From: Corynebacterium simulans
Lineage (GTDB): Bacteria > Actinomycetota > Actinomycetes > Mycobacteriales > Mycobacteriaceae
Assembly: GCF_001586215.1 (NCBI RefSeq)
Contig: NZ_CP014634.1
Coordinates: 2,232,001-2,296,000, forward strand
DNA: 64,000 nt
Direction of reading: 5' to 3'
The notes under the pieces are model-generated. The model saw only the letters and a program-made list of their open reading frames with translations. It did not search any database and was not told the DNA's origin. Below, piece after piece: positions 61,380-64,000 of the stretch (its first letter is position 1; each line of letters starts with the position of its first letter). Made by a program: the position numbers and the translations under genes.

Positions 61380-62557
61380 TGAAGCTGGTTATTTATGCCG
61401 ATGGCGGTTCCCGCGGCAACCCGGGAATCGCGGGTTCCGGCACCGCTGTCTATTCCGCCGACCGCCAGCAGCTGCTGCGCGAAATCGCATATGTAGTAGG
61501 TACGAAGTCCACCAATAACGTGGCCGAGTACCACGGCTTGCTGCGTGGGCTCGAGGCCGCGGTGGAGCTAGGCGCCGACGAAGTTGATTTCTTCATGGAC
61601 TCTAAGCTCGTGGTCGAGCAGATGAACGGGCGCTGGAAGATCAAGCACCCAGACATGCAGGCCCTAGCGTTGGAGGCACGCAAACTCATCGACCAAATCG
61701 GCACGTTCAACCTGAGCTGGGTGCCGCGTGCCAAGAACAAGGTCGCGGATGCGTTGTCGAACGTGGCGATGGATGCCGCCGCCGCGGGCGAGCCGGTGGG
61801 TTTTGTCGGCGATACTGAGCAGGCGGATCAGGCTCCTGCGGTGCAGGAGACCGCCAGTGTGGAACTGGGAGAGCCGGCCGCTGCGAGCCAGCCCAGCGAT
61901 TGGATGGCCGAGCAAGGCCCGGTCACGCGTTTCATCCTGGTTCGCCACGGACAAACCGCGATGTCGGTGGCCAAGCAGTACTCAGGCCATGCCGATCCAG
62001 AGCTGACCGAGTTCGGCCGCAAGCAGGCACTCGCAGCTGCCCAGGCGCTGGCCGATACGCCAGTCGATGCCATCGTCTGCTCACCGCTCAAGCGCTGCCA
62101 GCAGACCGCACAGGCGATTGCGCGCAGCGTGCGCCCGGCCGGAGCTGATAAAGATGCTCTTGAGGTGGAAACCGTAGAGGGCTTAATCGAGGTCGACTTT
62201 GGGCTGTGGGAAGGCAAGACCTTCGCCGAGGCTCACGCTGCCGATGGCGAGCTGCACGGCCAGTGGTTAGAGGATGCCTCCGTGGCCTGCCCCGGCGGCG
62301 AGTCCTTGCAGCAGGTTCACCGCCGCGTGCGCAAGACCCGCCAGGAGTTGCAGGAAAAGTATGCGGGCAAGACCGTCGTGGTGGTCTCGCATGTCAATCC
62401 GATCAAGTCCTTTATCAGGCAGAGCTTGGACGCAGGTCCGGTGACTTTTAATCGCCTCTTTTTGGACTTGGCGTCGATAAGCATTGCGGAATTCTGGGAC
62501 GGCGGCTCGATGCTGCGCGGTTTCAACGATGTGGGCCATTTGCAGTCACTGGGCTAG
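61379..62557 (+). CDS. Bifunctional RNase H / acid phosphatase (Rv2228c-like)
   Basis: 392 residues; ATG 61379 overlaps the upstream stop. Residues 1-135 are RNase HI: first acidic residue in YADGGSRGNPG, then NNVAEYHGLLRGLE and DFFMDSKLVVEQM. Residues 185-392 are a histidine phosphatase: LVRHGQTAMSVAKQYSGHAD, GLWEGKTFAEA and VVSHVNPIKSF. A similar fusion in mycobacteria removes RNA primers/hybrids and acts in cobalamin-type phosphate removal. Immediately upstream of rnpB. Confidence 0.93.
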   Translation: MKLVIYADGGSRGNPGIAGSGTAVYSADRQQLLREIAYVVGTKSTNNVAEYHGLLRGLEAAVELGADEVDFFMDSKLVVEQMNGRWKIKHPDMQALALEARKLIDQIGTFNLSWVPRAKNKVADALSNVAMDAAAAGEPVGFVGDTEQADQAPAVQETASVELGEPAAASQPSDWMAEQGPVTRFILVRHGQTAMSVAKQYSGHADPELTEFGRKQALAAAQALADTPVDAIVCSPLKRCQQTAQAIARSVRPAGADKDALEVETVEGLIEVDFGLWEGKTFAEAHAADGELHGQWLEDASVACPGGESLQQVHRRVRKTRQELQEKYAGKTVVVVSHVNPIKSFIRQSLDAGPVTFNRLFLDLASISIAEFWDGGSMLRGFNDVGHLQSLG

Positions 62558-62567
62558 ACTGTAACGC

Positions 62568-63014
62568 GCGAATGAGCCGACCGGGTGAACGCGTCCTTTC
62601 CGAACCAACCTCCATGAGGGGTAAGGCGGGGGACGAGGAAAGTCCGGACTCCACAGAGCACAGTGGTTGCTAACGGCAACCCGGGGCGACCCGCGGGCAA
62701 GTGCAACAGAAAGTAGACCGCCGAACGACTTCGCTACGCCTCGTCGTACGAAGATCCGTGAGGTAAGGGTGAAACGGTGAGTTAAGAGCTCACCAGCACC
62801 GTCAGTGATGGCGGTGGCTGGGTAAACCCCACTGGGAGCAAGGCATCATGGTCGGCATTTTTGCGGGCTTGATCAGGCGTTCGAAGGCTGCTCGCTTTAG
62901 CCTGAAGGTAGCTGCTTGAACCAACTGGCAACGGTTGGTCTAGATGGATGTTCACCGCCGCACGCTTGATGCGTGTGGGAAGACAGAATCCGGCTTATAG
63001 GCCGACTCATTCGC
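62568..63014 (+). ncRNA. rnpB: RNase P RNA (class A)
   Basis: The terminal helix is GCGAATGAG (62568) with CTCATTCGC (63006-63014). Conserved cores are present: GAGGAAAGTCCGGACTCCAC with the following AGAGCA and, near the end, AGACAGAATCCGGCTTATAG. CAACAGAAAGTAGACCGCCG and GTAAGGGTGAAACGGTGAG are also typical. The RNA subunit cleaves tRNA 5' leaders. Ends are inferred from pairing. Confidence 0.95.
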
Positions 63015-63040
63015 CCATTTTTCTGGAACAATGGGGCGGC

Positions 63041-64000
63041 ATGAAGCTCTATGCCGCCCCATTAGATTTCCGCTCCGTCGCCGCTGAATTCGGTGTGCCC
63101 ACCGATTTTAGTGAGGAACTGTGTGCGGCGGCCGCGGCCGCGCAGGATCGTTTCGTCACCTCGCGCCGCGATGCGCGTGAAATCCCGCTGGTTACCATCG
63201 ACCCATTGGGCTCCAAAGACTTGGACCAAGCCGTGTGCATTGAGGCGCGCGTGGAGGGCTACCGGGTGTATTACGCTATTGCCGACGTCGCGGCTTTTAT
63301 CGAGCCCGGCAGCGCCCTGGAGGAGGAGACCTTCCGCCGCGGGCAGACCATCTATCTGCCCGATGAACCAGCGCGTTTGCATCCCGCGGTGTTGTCGGAG
63401 GACAAGGCCTCCTTGCTGGAGGGCGTGGATCGCCCAGCCGTGTTGTGGACCATCGACCTCGATGGGGCGGGCGAGGTTCTGGACTTTACTTTGGCGCGAG
63501 CATTGGTGCGCTCGAGGGCGCGGCTGGATTATGAAGGCGTGCACGCGGATCTGGCAGCGGGCAGCATGCATTCCTCGATTGCTTTGTTGCCGCAAGTAGG
63601 AAAGCTGCGGCAGGCTTCCTCGCTGCGCCGGGAGGCGATTAATCTGCGGCTTCCTTCCCAGAGTGTCGAGGAATTCGAGGAAGATTGCCAACACCGCTAT
63701 GAACTGGTCATTGAGCCGCGGTACGAGGTCATGGACTATAACTCGGAGATTTCTCTGCTGACCGGGATGTGCGCGGGGCAGCTGATGGAAAAGCACGGCG
63801 TGGGGTTGCTGCGCACGCTGCCTGCGGCCACGGCGGAAGCTGAGGAGGAGTTCCGCACTGAGGTTGCGGCCTTGGGCTATTCGCTTGACGACGCCTCGAT
63901 TACTCAGTTCCTGCAAACACTCGATGCGGATTCGCCGCGGGGCATGGCCGCAATGCGGGAAGCGCAGCGCCTGCTGCGCGGTGCCGGCTACGTGTGGCTG
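63041..64000 (+). CDS. RNB-domain exoribonuclease (RNase II/R family), truncated by window end
   Basis: 320 residues visible, open to the right edge. The RNB active-site motif is TIDPLGSKDLDQAVCIE, followed by YYAIADVAAFIEPGSALEEE, RGQTIYLPDEPARLHP and PYNSEIS-like MDYNSEISLLTGMCAGQLM. No cold-shock domains precede it, so it is the short actinobacterial type rather than full RNase R. It degrades RNA 3' to 5'. Start ATG 63041 lies only 27 bases after rnpB. Confidence 0.9.
   Translation, partial: MKLYAAPLDFRSVAAEFGVPTDFSEELCAAAAAAQDRFVTSRRDAREIPLVTIDPLGSKDLDQAVCIEARVEGYRVYYAIADVAAFIEPGSALEEETFRRGQTIYLPDEPARLHPAVLSEDKASLLEGVDRPAVLWTIDLDGAGEVLDFTLARALVRSRARLDYEGVHADLAAGSMHSSIALLPQVGKLRQASSLRREAINLRLPSQSVEEFEEDCQHRYELVIEPRYEVMDYNSEISLLTGMCAGQLMEKHGVGLLRTLPAATAEAEEEFRTEVAALGYSLDDASITQFLQTLDADSPRGMAAMREAQRLLRGAGYVWL

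Noticed and set aside
1..64000. CRISPR array or cas genes
   Set aside because: No regularly spaced identical repeats and no Cas motifs were seen on either strand.

Overview
The window looks like chromosome from a Corynebacterium, probably of the skin or nasal group. The support is gene content and order: a single-chain AceE next to a DUF3052 protein, a free-standing acyl carrier protein beside a NagD phosphatase, a long-tailed MscS channel of MscCG type, an Excalibur lipoprotein, SURF1, and the Nif3 / zinc-ribbon / RNase H-phosphatase / rnpB / RNB-nuclease order. The species cannot be named from this.

Layout. 1-4.5 kb: end of dnaG, a YtxH-like protein, a secreted PAP2 phosphatase, UDP-GlcNAc 2-epimerase (wecB) and a LiaF-like protein. 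4.6-5.3 kb: a decayed aldehyde dehydrogenase and tRNA-Asn. 5.5-18 kb: a surface-polysaccharide locus lying between two tRNA genes. It has three GT4-type and one GT2-type glycosyltransferases, a membrane/coiled-coil protein, an alpha/beta hydrolase and a Wzm/Wzt-type ABC exporter. Facing it, across a shared terminator, are an asparagine-synthase-like enzyme and UDP-ManNAc dehydrogenase (wecC). WecB plus WecC imply UDP-ManNAcA as a precursor. The inner genes look AT-richer than their flanks and use TTG/GTG starts, as expected of a variable, transferred glycan locus.

18.2-34.5 kb is accessory DNA. A three-gene module at 19.5-21.0 kb resembles the toxin-antitoxin-chaperone (TAC) systems: RelE/HigB-like toxin, Xre antitoxin, SecB-like third protein. 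It sits between remnants of an SDR gene and a TspO gene. Next come lipoproteins, a broken IS256-family element and a complete Wadjet (JetABCD/MksFEBG) anti-plasmid operon. After these lie ohr, an unassigned helical protein, a DeoR-type pseudogene, a YrhK protein, and an excisionase-type HTH gene paired with a protein ending in a DUF3039-like Cys motif. The stretch reads as a small defence/stress island.

34.5-54 kb: a secreted protein, a secreted lipase, and the deo locus (SorC/DeoR regulator, deoD, MFS transporter, deoC, hexose-phosphate-mutase-family enzyme) with an operator-like palindrome on the deoD promoter. Then follow a PRC-barrel/DUF2382 stress protein, a TRIC channel, a peptide-binding lipoprotein, the MscCG-like channel, a Tat-exported PhoD phosphatase, a beta-lactamase-fold hydrolase, a small protein behind a structured leader, nagD, ACP and a hydrolase.

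54-64 kb is core: aceE, DUF3052, tRNA-Val, SURF1, a low-molecular-weight tyrosine phosphatase, Nif3-like protein, zinc-ribbon coiled-coil protein, RNase H/phosphatase fusion, RNase P RNA, and the start of an RNB exonuclease cut by the window end. All functions are inferred from motifs read by eye; no searches were run.
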